Part shown: positions 10,448 to 22,454 of the stretch, piece by piece
Position numbering within the stretch: the stretch's first letter is position 1
How the letters are laid out: every line of letters starts with the position of its first letter
Assembly (NCBI GenBank): GCA_015039365.1
Contig: WION01000166.1
Span: 1-64,000 of the forward strand
From: Amanita rubescens
Lineage: Eukaryota; Basidiomycota; Agaricomycetes; Agaricales; Amanitaceae
Direction: 5' to 3'
Length of the DNA stretch: 64,000 nt
Made by a program: the position numbers and the translations under genes
The notes under the pieces: generated by a model
Databases searched by the model: none
The model's input: only the letters and a program-made list of their open reading frames with translations
What the model was told of the DNA's origin: nothing

Positions 10448-12533
10448 ATGGATTCGAAGACTATCACCGGACTCGCGGTTATTGCATCTTGTTACTGCGT
10501 TTCGCTCATATGGCAGGCATTTTCCAAACATCGAAAGGTGCGTGCTTGATTAATTGAATATCGTGGCCAATGCGATTGAATTGGGTTTACAGTTGAGCGC
10601 TATACCGACAATTGGCCCCTCTGGCTTCTTGACTTCGTACATCGGTGCTCTGCAGTTCGTTAAACATGGCAAGGATATGATACAAGAGGGCTACGACAAA
10701 GTATGTGCGGCTGTGACATGATAATACACCGCTCTCTGGATTTATAATTGCCGTGACAGTACCGTGGTTCTGTCTTCAAGGTCCCAATGCTGACGCAATG
10801 GGCCATTGTCGTCACTAATCAGCAATTGATCGACGACATACGACGGGCATCCGACGATCAACTCTCACTCAAAGACGCGGCTGCAGAGGTGACTCAGCTT
10901 GCATTTTCTTATAATTCGCCTTTGACTTACCCATATTGCACAAGTTTTTCCATACCGATATTCTGCTTGACCGTGAAATGCACGATGACAGCTTTCACTC
11001 CGATGTCGTACAGAATCAACTCACGAGAAACATCGCAGCTCGGTTTTCAGATGTCCAGGACGAGATCACGGTCGCCTTTTCACAGATTATTCCCACAAAG
11101 GGAAATGGTATGCGTTGATGATTCTCTTGGAGAGAATATTCATTGATCACGATCAGAATGGACAACGGTTAATGCACGCAATGCCGTTTTGAGCATCGTT
11201 TGTAGGAGTGTCAATAGGATGCTCGTCGGACTACCTCTATGTGAGTGTCACGCTCGCTATCGGTCCACATCTCTTTGACGTTTCCAAGGCCGTAATCCGG
11301 ATTACATATCATTAAACGTGGGATTCACGATTGATATCATCCTGTCAGGTACCATTCTCAACCTGTTCCCAACCTCTCTCAGACAGTAAGTTCCTGCACG
11401 ATGGCACGCCAACCGATAAGACAATTATATCGCAGTTTCTTCGTCCATTTCTTGAGGAAAGTACCTAACGGAATCAAACGTGGAATGAAATACCTGGGAC
11501 CTTTGATTAGAGATCGCATTGAACAGGAAGCGCAAAACGGAGACGATTGGTCCGATAAACCAGTTAGTAAAAACCTAATTTTTTGCGTTGAAAACTTAAC
11601 GTTTCTTATAGAACGATGCTATAAGCTGGCTTCTGGAAGTCGCAAAAGATCACCCTCGCCGACGCGATATAAAGAGCTTAGTCACTCGCATGTTGATCCT
11701 GAACTTTGTTAGTATCCACACTACGACGATGGTACGCAAACGCAATTGCCTATCCTGATTGTGTAACTGAAGCATGCCCTTAGGCATTCACAAACGCGCT
11801 ATTCAATTTAGCCACACGTCCGGAATATTTACAGCCCATGCGCGAAGAAGTCGAGGCCGTGATAAATGAAGAAGGTTGGACCAAATCCGCCATCGGGAAA
11901 CTCAGGAAACTGGATAGTTTCTTGAAAGAGTCACAGAGACTATCACCGGGACTCTGTATGCTCCCCGTTTCATCTCGAGTATTCCTCAAATTCCTCATTT
12001 TGATTGTAAAGTCAGCGTGCGGCGTAAAGTTATAAAAGACTTTACATTTTCAAACGGGGTAACGGTTCCTGCCGGCTTTAACATCGTCATTCCACATGGT
12101 TGCGTGCATCACGATTCGGTTCGTATCCAATCTTTCTGGTCATTCCATCTCCTATATAGGTCTCTGCTTAGGAATACTATTCCGACCCCGAGGTTTTCGA
12201 CGGGTTCAGGTTCTCCAAGATGCGCGAGAAAGAAGGCGAAAGCACGAAACACGGAATGGTGACTCCTACTACCGGATTTCTAACATTTGGACAAGGGCGG
12301 CATGCATGGTACTTGGTGTCATTCTTCGAGACCGAAACAGGTTCTGATATGTTCCCAATTCTAGTCCAGGCAGGTTTTTCGCAGTAAACGAGGTCAAGAC
12401 AATGCTTGCATATGTTTTACTAAACTACGATGTGAAGATGGCCAATGACGGTGGACGCCCATCCGAGGTGTGGTTTGGGACGATGGCGACTCTTGATCCC
12501 AAGGCAGAAGTGATGTTCCGTAAGCGGACATGA
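10448..12533 (+). CDS. Cytochrome P450, gene 1 of tandem array
   Basis: Twelve exons: 10448-10537, 10593-10700, 10760-10888, 10945-11107, 11157-11240, 11289-11385, 11436-11562, 11612-11731, 11784-11955, 12012-12118, 12172-12308, 12365-12533; 1503 nt, 500 aa. The first exon gives a membrane anchor (TITGLAVIASCYCVSLIW). Later landmarks are an I-helix SIHTTTM (family variant of AGxDTT, with H for D), K-helix ESQR (ExxR), DPEVFDGFRF and the haem loop FGQGRHACPGRFF. The haem cysteine codon is split by the last intron. It is an ER-bound monooxygenase; the sequence resembles agaricomycete ent-kaurene oxidase-like/CYP512-CYP5144-type enzymes (family placement from memory), often active on terpenoids. 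The substrate is unknown. It is most similar to gene 2 at 14045. Confidence 0.9.
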
Positions 12534-12835
12534 TCGTTGGAGGGTATAACCTCGTTTTCTGCCTAGGTACTAATGAAAAATCTTGGGATGACTTCTCAGG
12601 CATAAAAGTTAGAACCTGTTCGTAAAGAGTAGGTTATCAGAAGGTACTGAGACTGCATGATTTCACTACTGCAATTCCCGCTTCCTTGAGGGTGTCGTTC
12701 GCTCACGACAGCTGTCAATCTTGAGGTCAGATTAATGTTATAAATTGCGTCAAGTACGGGGGCAAGAGTTTTGCAACCTGAGGATTGAAGCTGGAACATG
12801 TGCGAAACTTTCACAGTGCACCGGATAGTAATATG
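12534..12835 (+). repeat. 3' flank shared by P450 genes 1 and 2
   Basis: The sequence after the stop codon matches 16140-16290, for example CAGGCATAAAAGTTAGAACC and GAGACTGCATGATTTCACT. The duplication that produced genes 1 and 2 therefore included their 3' flanks. The remaining bases to 13258 hold nothing I recognise. Confidence 0.65.
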
Positions 12836-13258
12836 ATGATATCTCGCCAGTAAGTAGTTGGGCCCGGGGCCGCCCCGTCACGATGTGTGAGAGATTCAAT
12901 TGCAAGTTGCGGTACGATCATCGAGCCTGAACACTATATACGCATTAATGAAGTAGTGAGTGCACTAGATCCTATCATCCAGGTCGTGCCCCACCCTCTT
13001 TTTTTTTAGAAAGATTATTCTATTGTAGATATTTTTGACGCTTCTACCAGGGTTGTAAAAATTCCCGATACTCAAACCGATGCTATAAACACCAAGTGGA
13101 TACAATGCGGGGATTAGCAAAAGGCAAAGACATAGTATCTCGTCGACTTCCCGAACATGATCACTTGACGTCAATGTGGCATGGTATTGATGGAAATGCG
13201 TGATTGGGTTGGTAATACTTAGCAGCGCAGTAGCAGTCTTCCGAGTTTCCAAGCCACC

Positions 13259-13508
13259 ATGGATGGGAGGATCTTCGCTGCATTTGGAGTGGTTGCATTC
13301 GTTTACTGTCTTCCCGCTATCCGGAAAACGATTGCCAAGCATCAGAAGTTACGCGTATCAGGCTACTGGAAAAGAAAAGCACACAATCAGTTACAGTAGA
13401 GCAGTATCATCCGACAATAGTCCCTCCGGCAATTTGACTCCGTATATCGGCGCTCTTCGATTTTATAAATATGGTCGGGAAATGGCACAGGAAGACCATG
13501 AGAGTGTA
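13259..13508 (+). pseudogene. P450 5' fragment (first two exons only)
   Basis: The first exon reads MDGRIFAAFGVVAFVYCLPA followed by IRKTIAKHQK, the same anchor layout as the intact copies. The second-exon equivalent reads SPSGNLTPYIGALRFYKYGR then EMAQE, but small indels at its start break the frame and create stops. No later P450 exons follow before gene 2. It is a truncated, dead member of the array. Confidence 0.75.
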
Positions 13509-13935
13509 AGGATGCGATCTTACGTCTTGCAAATATTGTATATGACGACCCAATTGCTGGAATAGCGCTCAAGCGCTCAACTGTGATTCCAAGTCCGATG
13601 ATTCAGACCACGTTGCGTTTTAAGATGCTCGTTACACACCTGACGACTGCTTTCCAAACAAATGAACACGGGCCGTGAAGGGATACAATCCATACCAATG
13701 TAGTAATGGTCTTCGCGTCCATCATTATCACTTGAAAGGCCATGCTGCTGCATGTGGGTAATCACGGTCGCGTTATATATATAAATGCGGCTATGGTGAT
13801 TCTTTTCCGTCAGAGGCATGCGGTGCAATGTTGAACGAGTGTAAAACGATTTTGATGTTGACTAGTACGAAGACGGGCCGTATTTATGGGCGCCGTCGTA
13901 AATACTAGTAATACTGATTAGGATGGACCGAGATG

Positions 13936-14044
13936 TATGTCAAGTCCATTTTTAGTCAAGGTTTGTCACGATAAGGGTTGATTGTGCCGATGAGATGTCA
14001 CACCCTACTTAAAACAGCACGTCCCAGGCTTGCTTCCTGCATTC
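13936..14044 (+). promoter_or_regulatory. Duplicated promoter region of P450 gene 2
   Basis: Partner of the region before gene 1. CTTAAAA lies at 14008-14014, again about 37 bases before the ATG. The conservation between copies is seen directly; the promoter role is inferred. Confidence 0.45.
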
Positions 14045-16139
14045 ATGGATTCGAAGACTATCACAGGACTCGCAGTTATTGCATCCTGTTACTGCGTTTC
14101 GCTCATATGGCAAGCATTTTCCAAATATCGAAAGGTGCGTGCTTGATTAATTGAATATCGCGGCCAATACGACTGAACCCGGTTTACAGTTGAGCGCTAT
14201 ACCGACAATCGGCCCCTCTGGTTTCTTGACTTCGTACATCGGCGCTCTGCGATTCCTTAAACATGGCAGGGATATCGTAGAAGAGGGATACAACAAAGTA
14301 CGTGTGGTGGGACGTAATGCGCCGCTTTCTAGATTTACAGTTGCCATGACAGTACCGTGGTTCTGTCTTCAAGGTCCCAATGCTGACGCAATGGATCGTT
14401 GTCGTCACTAGTCAGCAATTAATCGACGACATACGACGGGCATCCGACGATCAACTCTCGCTCAAAGACGCGGTCGGAGAGGTGACTCAGCTTGCATTTT
14501 CTTATATTTTGCCTTTGACTTACCCATATCGTACAAGTTTCTCCATACCGATATTCTGTTTGACCATGAAATGCACGATGACGATTTTCACGCCGATGTT
14601 GTGAAGAATCAGCTCACGAGAAACATCGCAGCTCGGTTTTCAGATGTCCAGGACGAGATCACGGTCGCCTTTTCACAATTTATTCCTACAGAGGGAAATG
14701 GTATGTATTGATGATTCTCTTGGAGAGAACATTCGTTGATTAGGATCAGAATGGACAACGGTCAATGCACGCAATGCCGTTTTAAGCATCGTTTGTAGGA
14801 GTGTCAATAGGTTGCTTGTCGGACTACCTCTATGTGAGTGTCATGGGCGCTATCGGCCTACATTTCTTTGACGTTTAGAAGGTCGTGATCCGGATTACAT
14901 ATCGTTAAACGAGGGATTTACGATTGATGTCATCCTGTCAGGCGTCGTTCTCAACTTGTTCCCAACCTCTCTCAGACAGTAAGTTGTCGCATGATCGTGT
15001 GCCAGCCGATATGACAATTATATCGCAGCTTTGTCGTTCATTTCTTGAGGAAAGTACCTAACGGAATCAAACGTGGAGTGAAACACCTGGGACCTTTGAT
15101 CAGAGAACGCATTGAACAGGAAGCGCAAAACGGAGACGATTGGTCCGATAAACCAGTTCGTAAAGACCTAATGTTTTGCGTTAAAAACTTAATGTTTCCT
15201 ATAGAACGATGCTATAAGCTGGTTTCTGGAAGTCGCAAAAGATAACCCTCGCCGACGCGATATAACGAGCTTAGCCACTCGCATGTTGCTTACAAACTTT
15301 GTTAGTATCCACACTACGACAATGGTATGCAAACGCAATTGCCTATCCTGATAGTGTAACTGAAGCATGGTTTTAGGCATTTACAAACGTGTTATTCAAT
15401 TTAGCCACACGTCCGGAATATTTACAGCCAATGCGCGAAGAAGTCGAGGCTGCGATAGATGAAGAAGGTTGGACCAAATCGGCCATTGGGAAACTCAGGA
15501 AATTGGATAGTTTCGTGAAAGAGTCACAGAGACTATCACAAGGACTCTGTATGCTCCGCGTTTCATCTCGAGTATTCTTGAATTTTCTCACCTTGATTGT
15601 AAAGTCAGCGTGCGGCGTAAAGTTATGAAAGACTTTACATTTTCAAACGGGGTAACGGTCCCTGCCGGCTTTACGATCGGCATTCCACATGGTTGCGTGC
15701 ATCATGATTCGGTTCGTATCCAATCTTTCTGGTCATTCCATCTCCTACACGGGTCTTTCTTTTGCTTAGGAATACTATTCTGACCCCGAGGTTTTCGACG
15801 GGTTCAGGTTCTCCAAGATGCGCGAGAAAGAAGGCGAAAGCACAAAACACGGAATGGTGACGCCTACTACTGGATTTCTAACATTTGGACAAGGGCGGCA
15901 TGCATGGTACTTTGTGTCATTCTTCGAAACCGAAACACGTTCTAATATGTTGATATGTTCCCAATTCTAGTCCGGGGAGGTTTTTCGCAGCAAACGAGAT
16001 CAAGACGATGCTTGCGTATGTTTTACTAAACTACGATGTGAAGATGGCCAATGATGGTGGACGCCCGTCCGAGGTGTGGTTTGGGGAAATGTCGACCCCT
16101 GATCCTAAGGCAGAAGTGATGTTCCGTAAGCGGATGTGA
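14045..16139 (+). CDS. Cytochrome P450, gene 2 of tandem array
   Basis: Same twelve-exon plan as gene 1, with all junctions conserved. It starts MDSKTITGLAVIASCYCVSL and continues LSAIPTIGPSGFLTSYIGAL. Landmarks: NDAISWFLEVAKDNP, I-helix FVSIHTTTM, K-helix ESQR, EYYSDPEVFDGFRF and the haem loop FGQGRHA|CPGRFF, with the cysteine codon split by the last intron (TG then T). No stops or frameshifts were seen, so it should make a ~500-residue microsomal monooxygenase. It is the closest relative of gene 1, and promoter and 3' flank are shared too. The pair comes from a recent duplication and may have overlapping substrates, which the sequence does not reveal. Confidence 0.88.
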
Positions 16140-16588
16140 TAGTTAGAGGGCATATCCTCGTTTTCTGCTAATGACAAATGCTGGAATGATTTCTCAGGCA
16201 TAAAAGTTAGAACCTGTTCGCTCGAGCTAAAGAGTAACTGAGACTGCATGATTTCACTGCCGCAATTCCCGCTTCCTTGGGGATGTTCAGTTGTCTAACA
16301 TTACTTTGAAAACATTAAACTCGCTACTGGGAACAACACGCCGAAATCTCGCGCGGACAACCTCAGTACCTGTCGAAGGAGTCCGATCATCTGTCTGCTT
16401 CCGACAACAAGTCAAAGTCTGAATGGTTGAAAGAGCACAGCAGTTTACAAGATGTGTACGCCTGTACGCCTGTACGCTGTGGACAATGGTTCTCGTCACA
16501 CCTCAATAGAATCTGACGCAGGATCGCCAGTACCTAGTAACCCAGACAGGATCGGCGGGGAAGTCCCCGTCATAATAACATTAGAAGA
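16140..16588. other. Intergenic stretch between convergent P450 gene 2 and HNH gene
   Basis: The first ~150 bases repeat the 3' flank of P450 gene 1. The remainder (16290-16588) holds no credible ORF. Genes on both sides end here, so it is a shared terminator region, but no specific signal can be pointed to. Confidence 0.5.
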
Positions 16589-18011
16589 CTACAGTAGCCT
16601 ATTCTCAAGCTTGCGCATCAATACATTATCAGATACAAATGGACCACCGAAATAGACAGGGACTTGGAATCCTTCATCGTCTTCATCATCAAGGAATTGA
16701 TCAAAAATTTCAGAGGCTCCGCAGGCGTAAGACACTCGACAGACTGCCAGGTGGACATTGCAGAGCCTTGGGTCGGGGAGTGCAATTTTGTGACAACCAA
16801 TGCCCGCCCCAAAGAGTATTTCATCACCGTCTTTCAGCCGTGTAGTGGCAGACAACCGATCCGGTCGAACAATTCGGTAATAGTATTTCCACTATGTGAT
16901 ATGTGAATTCAAGATCGCAACCAAAACGAAAAAAAAAATTACTTGATCATCAGAAGATATTGCTTCGATTCCCCAGCCCAGGTACTTATCCATAAATTCG
17001 TGAGCATTACTCTGGAGATTCAGCGCGTTGCGTGGATGGTTTAGATGATTCTGTATGGTTTCAGCATCCAACGCGAAGCCTGTAAACGTTTCAATCGCCG
17101 AAAATGTTTGTGTCTAGAGAAATATATAAATAAGAAAATACATCATCCAAGGGATACCATAGAGCTACCTTTGAGTATATAGAAAACGGGATGATATGAG
17201 CGCAGCGGGCTGGCACAAAAATGGGAGGGAAGAAGCACAACCCCGTGAGCAGACAGTAGTCGCCATCGCGGAGCATGACCTTCAATGGACCTTAGCCTAA
17301 TATCCGAAGAGTCGACTGGTCGAACTTGCCAAATCCCTTAAAGCCGATTGACTCCTCTTAGCTTGTTCTAACAATTCCTCGATCTCCTCGATGCGCCTAT
17401 GATTCGGAGTCGGGTGAATACTATCTTGAGGTGTCTTTGGTCCACCTGGATTTCGAACTTGAAAAAGTAGAATGTCAACGCAGGGCTACCTTGCGGCAAA
17501 AGACCCGCACACATGCGATTACCAGATGAGTTAAGTAGTAACTCCCCAGCTGCGTAACGGTCGAGAGGTCGCCGGCGAGCTCCTGGAGTTCCTGAAGAAC
17601 TGTAACTGCCCAATCATCTACGGCCAAAGTGGAAACCTCGTTATACACATCCTCGGCTTAGAACACATCCAGCAAGATGAGCTCAGATCGAAAATCAAAC
17701 CGACGAAGCAGCACACCCAACGTTTTTACAAGTGGATTCCCACACTTTCCAAGTTCACGTAAAAACTCTTTAGCGATAGTTTTTGGGGATGGCGAGTGGG
17801 TGAGCAGAGCTTGCAGTAATCTATGTGCAGGTAAGTCACACACCGACGATTCTACGCCGAAACGTGTGGCGATTCCTAGAGGGGGCTCTCCGGTGGATAT
17901 ATAACCCTCGTCCATTAGGTTCAAGAGCGCCAAAGGATAACTTGCGACTTGGAACTCCATTCCAGATGCTTCTTCGAAGCAATGCCAGTGGTGCGTCACC
18001 CAGCCGTTCAC
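16589..18011 (-). CDS. Fungal HNH nuclease-domain protein
   Basis: A minus-strand multi-exon gene. The N-terminal ~100 residues (from MEFQVASYPLALLNLMDEGY, at about 17960; an ATG at 18011 is also possible) are unassigned. The next segment is helical and ends RRIEEIEELLEQAKRSQSAL. The HNH fold follows: VMLRDGDYCLLTG, CAHIIPFSI (first His), HPRNALNLQSNAHEFMD (Asn and final His) and YLGWGIEAISSDDQ. The last exon ends in LPDPRLCNVHLAVCRVSYAC then GASEIFDQF. This order is typical of agaricomycete HNH_2 proteins of unknown role; nuclease activity is plausible but untested. The HNH segment is split by introns around 17285 and 17110. It lies antisense inside the P450 array. Confidence 0.7.
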
Positions 18012-18893
18012 AAGCGGACTCCTAAATCGGAGTCTTACATAAAGCGCCTCCCCGTTTTGGATCTCGTGAACCTAACGCTTGCCGGACTTGGGATCCAATG
18101 TCTTGTGCCGAGACTCGAGCCGACCAAGATTTTAACATGCCTGGCCGCGGTTCGAGGTTCGAACCCTGACCGGACCTCATGTCCAGGTCCAGGTCCAGGA
18201 ATCCCAGCGAGTTCGTTCGAATTCGTCCTTGCAACGTTGCTTGTGCGTCATATGCATCTAATACCGTGACATCACAATGGCACACCGCAACTCCGCCATT
18301 GGTTGGATCATAGCTATACTAATCTGCTTCCGTAGAGATGCTTCCTGTAATCCAAAAATGCCTCGGTTGGTTCTATCCGTTGACGTAACTTTGAACGTTT
18401 CTTCGGTCGAAGAATTCCAATGGCCGAGTCCGGCTTAAAATGCCGGTTTATTTGCTTGGCCCAGGCGTGCTGTGACCACCTCATCCGGTTTCCCAGGAAA
18501 CGCCAGGGAATGGGTAGATCTGGAATAGTCGAGGTGGCATCATTGGCATGAATGCATGATTCTGTTCATGAATTATTCCCAAGTTTATTCCACTTGAAGC
18601 ACCAGTAAAAATAAAGCACTTAAGAGCGCGGCGATGGGCAGAAGATACTGAGGCCCGAAGGCCCGAGGCTGGATACAACCTGTGCCAATCAGCGCCCACT
18701 TTCACAGCGTTTCGTTTCACAACTGACACATGCAGATTACGATGTTCGCCCCTTTCTCCTCTGGAAGGCTCAAATTGGGTTGCTCAACGTCACTGTTCGT
18801 CACATGCCCTGCAGGGTAATGGAAACACCATTCCGATAGTGCTGGTATTTAGCACCGTAAGTAGCTGGCTCTCTGGTTCCGCAATCAACGTAC
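18012..18893. other. Intergenic stretch upstream of P450 gene 3
   Basis: No supported gene. It contains a GGTTCGAACCC motif near 18160, resembling a pol III B box, followed by an AGGTCC microrepeat at about 18182-18199, but no cloverleaf could be drawn. Confidence 0.45.
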
Positions 18894-20965
18894 ATGGAGT
18901 CGAGGCTCGTTACTGGAGTTGCGGTGGTGGTAGCTGTTTACTGTGTTTCGTTTATCTGGAGAAGAATTGCGAAACATCGAAAGGTACGTAACCACTGGAA
19001 ACGGGGTTAAAATGTGGACTAAGTCAAGGTTATGACAGTTGAGCGGTTTCCCGACAATCGGTCCCTCCGGCATATTGACTTCGTATATCGGTGCCCTTCG
19101 GTTCTATAAACATGGGAGAGAGATAGCGCAGGAAGGTTATGACAAAGTACGTGTGCTTGTGACATGGAGTTGTACATCTTGGACTTACCAGGACAGTATC
19201 GCGGGTCCATCTTCAAGATCCCGATGCTGACACAGTGGATGGTGGTCGTCACCGGTCCCCAAATGATTGAAGACGTACGACACGCCTCTGACGATCAGCT
19301 TTCTTCGAAGGACGCATTAGCAGAGGTAATTTGTCATGCACACACTGTCATACGTGTAACTTGTCTTTGATTTTATGCCATCAGACGCTACATTTCGATA
19401 TTCTTTTTGGTCGCGGAGTACACAACGATGGCTTTCACATCGATGTTATCCGGTCTCAACTCACAAGAAACATCACAGCTCGATTCTCAGACATCCAGGA
19501 CGAGATAACCGCAGCGTTTGCGGATTATGTACCTATCAAGGGCAATGGTAAGCATCGACGAGTTCTGCTTGAAACGAAATCTTGATCTGGATTAGAATGG
19601 ACAACGGTTGTCATGCGTGATACTATTCCCAACATCGTATGCAGGGCTGTTAATAGGTTCCTCGTTGGTCTACCGTTATGTGAGCTTCTATATCGTTGGT
19701 CGACACAATGTCTCACATTTACAAGGCCGCGATCCTGATTATAGATCATTGAACGTGCAATTCACCTTTGACATCGTAACGTCGGGCAACGTTCTTAACT
19801 TGTTTCCAACCCCCCTACGACAGTAAGTCCTATAGTCCAGCCAAAAAACTCATCTGGTGACCTTTCCGCAGTTTCATCGTCCGCTTTTTGAGGAAAGTAC
19901 CTGCAGGCATTAACCGTGCGATAAAGCATCTGGAACCTTTGATCAAAGAACGACTTGCCCAGGTAGAGAAGTACGGGGAGGACTGGCCTGATAAACCTGT
20001 TAGTGGTTTTTTAACATTGAAAACTCATCTCATTCCTTTCTAGAATGATGCCATAAGCTGGTTCCTGGAAGTTGCAAAAGAACCACATCAGCGCACCGTG
20101 GAGAGCTTCGCCATTCGCATTTTGCTCATGAACTTTGCGGGTATCCATACTACCTCACAGGTATGCAACTTAACCGGCGCCGACAGTGTAACTAATTCGT
20201 CCATAGTCATTTAGCAATGCGCTATTTCACTTGGCCAGTAGTCCTGAATACGTGCAGCCCATGCGCGAGGAAGTCGAAGCTGTGATAAATGCAGAAGGTT
20301 GGACTAAATCTGCCATGGGTAAACTCAGGAAAGTGGATAGTTTCTTGAGGGAATCGCAGCGGATATCAGGAAACGGAGCCTGTATGCATTGTTCCCTTTT
20401 TTAAGCATTGCGATATTTTCTAATCTTTTTCTTTGAAGTCACAGTACGACGTAAAGTGCTAAAAGACTTTACGTTTTCAAATGGGACAACAGTTCCTGCG
20501 GGTTGCATGATTGGCATCCCGCATCGTTCCGTACACTGTGATCCGGTTTGTATTTGGTCTTTCTAGTTGTCGATTTCCAACTTACACTTTCCCCTCTTGC
20601 AGGATAACTATGCTGATCCTGACGTCTTCGACGGGTTCAGGTTCTCGAAAATGCGCGAAAAAGAAGGAGAAAGCTCAAAACACTCAATGGTGACTCTTAC
20701 TCATGAGTATTTAAGCTTTGGACAAGGGCGCCATGCATGGTACTTGGCGATCATCCTTTCAAGTCGAAACGCGATCTGACATGTCATCAATTGTAGCCCA
20801 GGCCGATTTTTTGCAACAAATGAGGTAAAAGCAATGCTTGCGTATGTTTTATTAAATTACGATGTTAAAATGGCAAACCCCGGTTGTCCGCCTGAGCTGT
20901 GGTTCGGGCTTTTATCAATACCTGACCCAACTGCGGAAGTGATGTTCCGTAAGAGGATGACATGA
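18894..20965 (+). CDS. Cytochrome P450, gene 3 of tandem array
   Basis: Same twelve-exon structure. It starts MESRLVTGVAVVVAVYCVSF (membrane anchor) and continues LSGFPTIGPSGILTSYIGAL. Landmarks: NDAISWFLEVAKEPHQ, I-helix NFAGIHTTSQ, K-helix ESQR, NYADPDVFDGFRF and the haem loop FGQGRHA|CPGRFFATNE, with the cysteine codon (TG|C) split by the last intron. It ends MFRKRMT. No stop or frameshift was seen. It is more diverged from genes 1 and 2 than they are from each other, and its I-helix keeps the AG pair that genes 1 and 2 have changed to VS. Product: an ER-bound monooxygenase of unknown substrate. Confidence 0.88.
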
Positions 20966-21437
20966 GGGCTTTGGATACCGAATGTACTATAAATATAGAG
21001 ACCCACTTTCTTTGCATTTTTGGTTGGTTGTTGTCGCTCGTAATGAGTCAAATACGCTTGCTAGATGCACCCGATGAAAGTGCCAGTTACTATTAGAAGT
21101 CGGAAGGCGCAGCGAGAATCGAACCTGACGTTACGAGGGTTCCTAAGCTTCAGGCAGTTCCCGAGTCAAAATTTCGTCAGATTCAAGTCACTGGCACGAG
21201 TAAGAGGAATTTGGGGGAGGCGGAGTGATGAGAAGTCCTTCGGCGAAGAGTGAGCCGAGGTCGGGCGGCCTTGCCGTGGGCCAATAGCCAATTGACCAAT
21301 TCCGAGGCCTGAATGAAAGAAAGGACATAACGTCCAACTCAAATCTCAACGTAACCCAAACCCCCAACTCTTAAATACTAACGCGGTAAGCTCTTGCCAC
21401 GCTCAAGTTTCTTCCAAGCCCCTCATCCATTTCGCAG
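20966..21437. other. Intergenic stretch; 5' region of the small ORF
   Basis: No gene is supported. TTAAATACTA at about 21373 could be a TATA-like element for the following single-exon gene. Confidence 0.4.
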
Positions 21438-21848
21438 ATGCCGTTTAAACGCTGTGGTTATATTGTTCCCGAAACAGACATCATCCAATGGGTCAATAGG
21501 AAAAAGAATTTCCCCGGGCCAATCTCAGAAAACACCGAACGCTGGCCTTGGCTCTATATGCCGGTGGTCATGGAGGCGTTTGACGCTCATCCTAAGGACT
21601 TGAAGGAATCCTTTGCAGAGGTATTTCCTGACGGTAGCTTCACCATTGTCGGTATTCCTTCGCCGGTAGAGCCCGGGAAGAGAGAGGCAATGTACTTCTT
21701 TGTGAGAGCGGGAGGTGACCCTGAACGTGGTACCCCGGAATACAGGGAGTGGAAATGGACGGAGAAGGAGATAGATCGTAAGATCAAGGGAATCCTCGAA
21801 GAAGTTCTTGAGCTCAAACTCAGCGAGTGGTTTGAGAAATATTCTTAG
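21438..21848 (+). CDS. Hypothetical 136-residue protein, single exon
   Basis: One uninterrupted ORF with protein-like composition, starting MPFKRCGYIVPETDIIQWVN. It is rich in charged and aromatic residues, with an acidic/basic helical C-terminus (KWTEKEIDRKIKGILEEVLE). There is no signal peptide or membrane segment, and I recognise no domain. Antisense ORFs overlap it, but their composition is worse. It sits between P450 gene 3 and a P450 pseudogene. No function can be proposed. Confidence 0.5.
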   Translation: MPFKRCGYIVPETDIIQWVNRKKNFPGPISENTERWPWLYMPVVMEAFDAHPKDLKESFAEVFPDGSFTIVGIPSPVEPGKREAMYFFVRAGGDPERGTPEYREWKWTEKEIDRKIKGILEEVLELKLSEWFEKYS

Positions 21849-22440
21849 TAGAGTCGTGGTCCGAGTCATTGTACTACTACGCGTGTAATTCTACTTTCCT
21901 TACAGTCTAATAGTAATAATAGAGAGGTGTAGAACCGTTAGTAAACAAAAAAAAGAGTAGACGGGAGAGGGCTTACCTGGTGGCCGATGGGAGTGGATGA
22001 CTTAGCGCAGCCCTGTAGGTTGTTGAATTTGCTGCTGAGTCGCCTGAGCGCCGCTGAGCGGCTGTGTCAGCTGAGTCAGCTCACCACGCCAGCAAGGGCG
22101 GGTGTAACGCCGGCAAATGCCATGGCTTTCAACATTCTACATCTCAGTCAGCGAGCCTCATGCACATGGTCATCAAGGCCTCCGGTAACTATTCTTCAAA
22201 ATGCCGCAAATGCCGTTCGTTTGGCGTCATATGGTTGTGACAGCGCTCAATCAAATCGAAGCTCGATGTCAATCACCCGGGCTGCGTTCATCCATAATGC
22301 ATGATGGGGCACCAGGGGCACCGCCATAAACCTGGATGTCACATGCAGACTCGTTTCATAAACTGATTGAAACTAAAAAAAGCACTGGCACTCGTGGTTC
22401 CAATAATCATCAGAACGGGCGACAGTTGAAGTTGTTGCCT
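21849..22440. other. Intergenic stretch, nothing recognised
   Basis: Contains only a short ORF at 21987-22304 without recognisable features. Bases 22025-22085 carry short GCTGAG/GCCGCTGAGCGG repeats. Confidence 0.4.
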
Positions 22441-22454
22441 ACATACTACAAGGC

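Noticed and set aside
18022..18285. Possible tRNA or tRNA-derived SINE (GGTTCGAACCC, B-box-like)
   Set aside because: No A box at the right spacing and no cloverleaf arms on either strand; no terminal repeats or tail.
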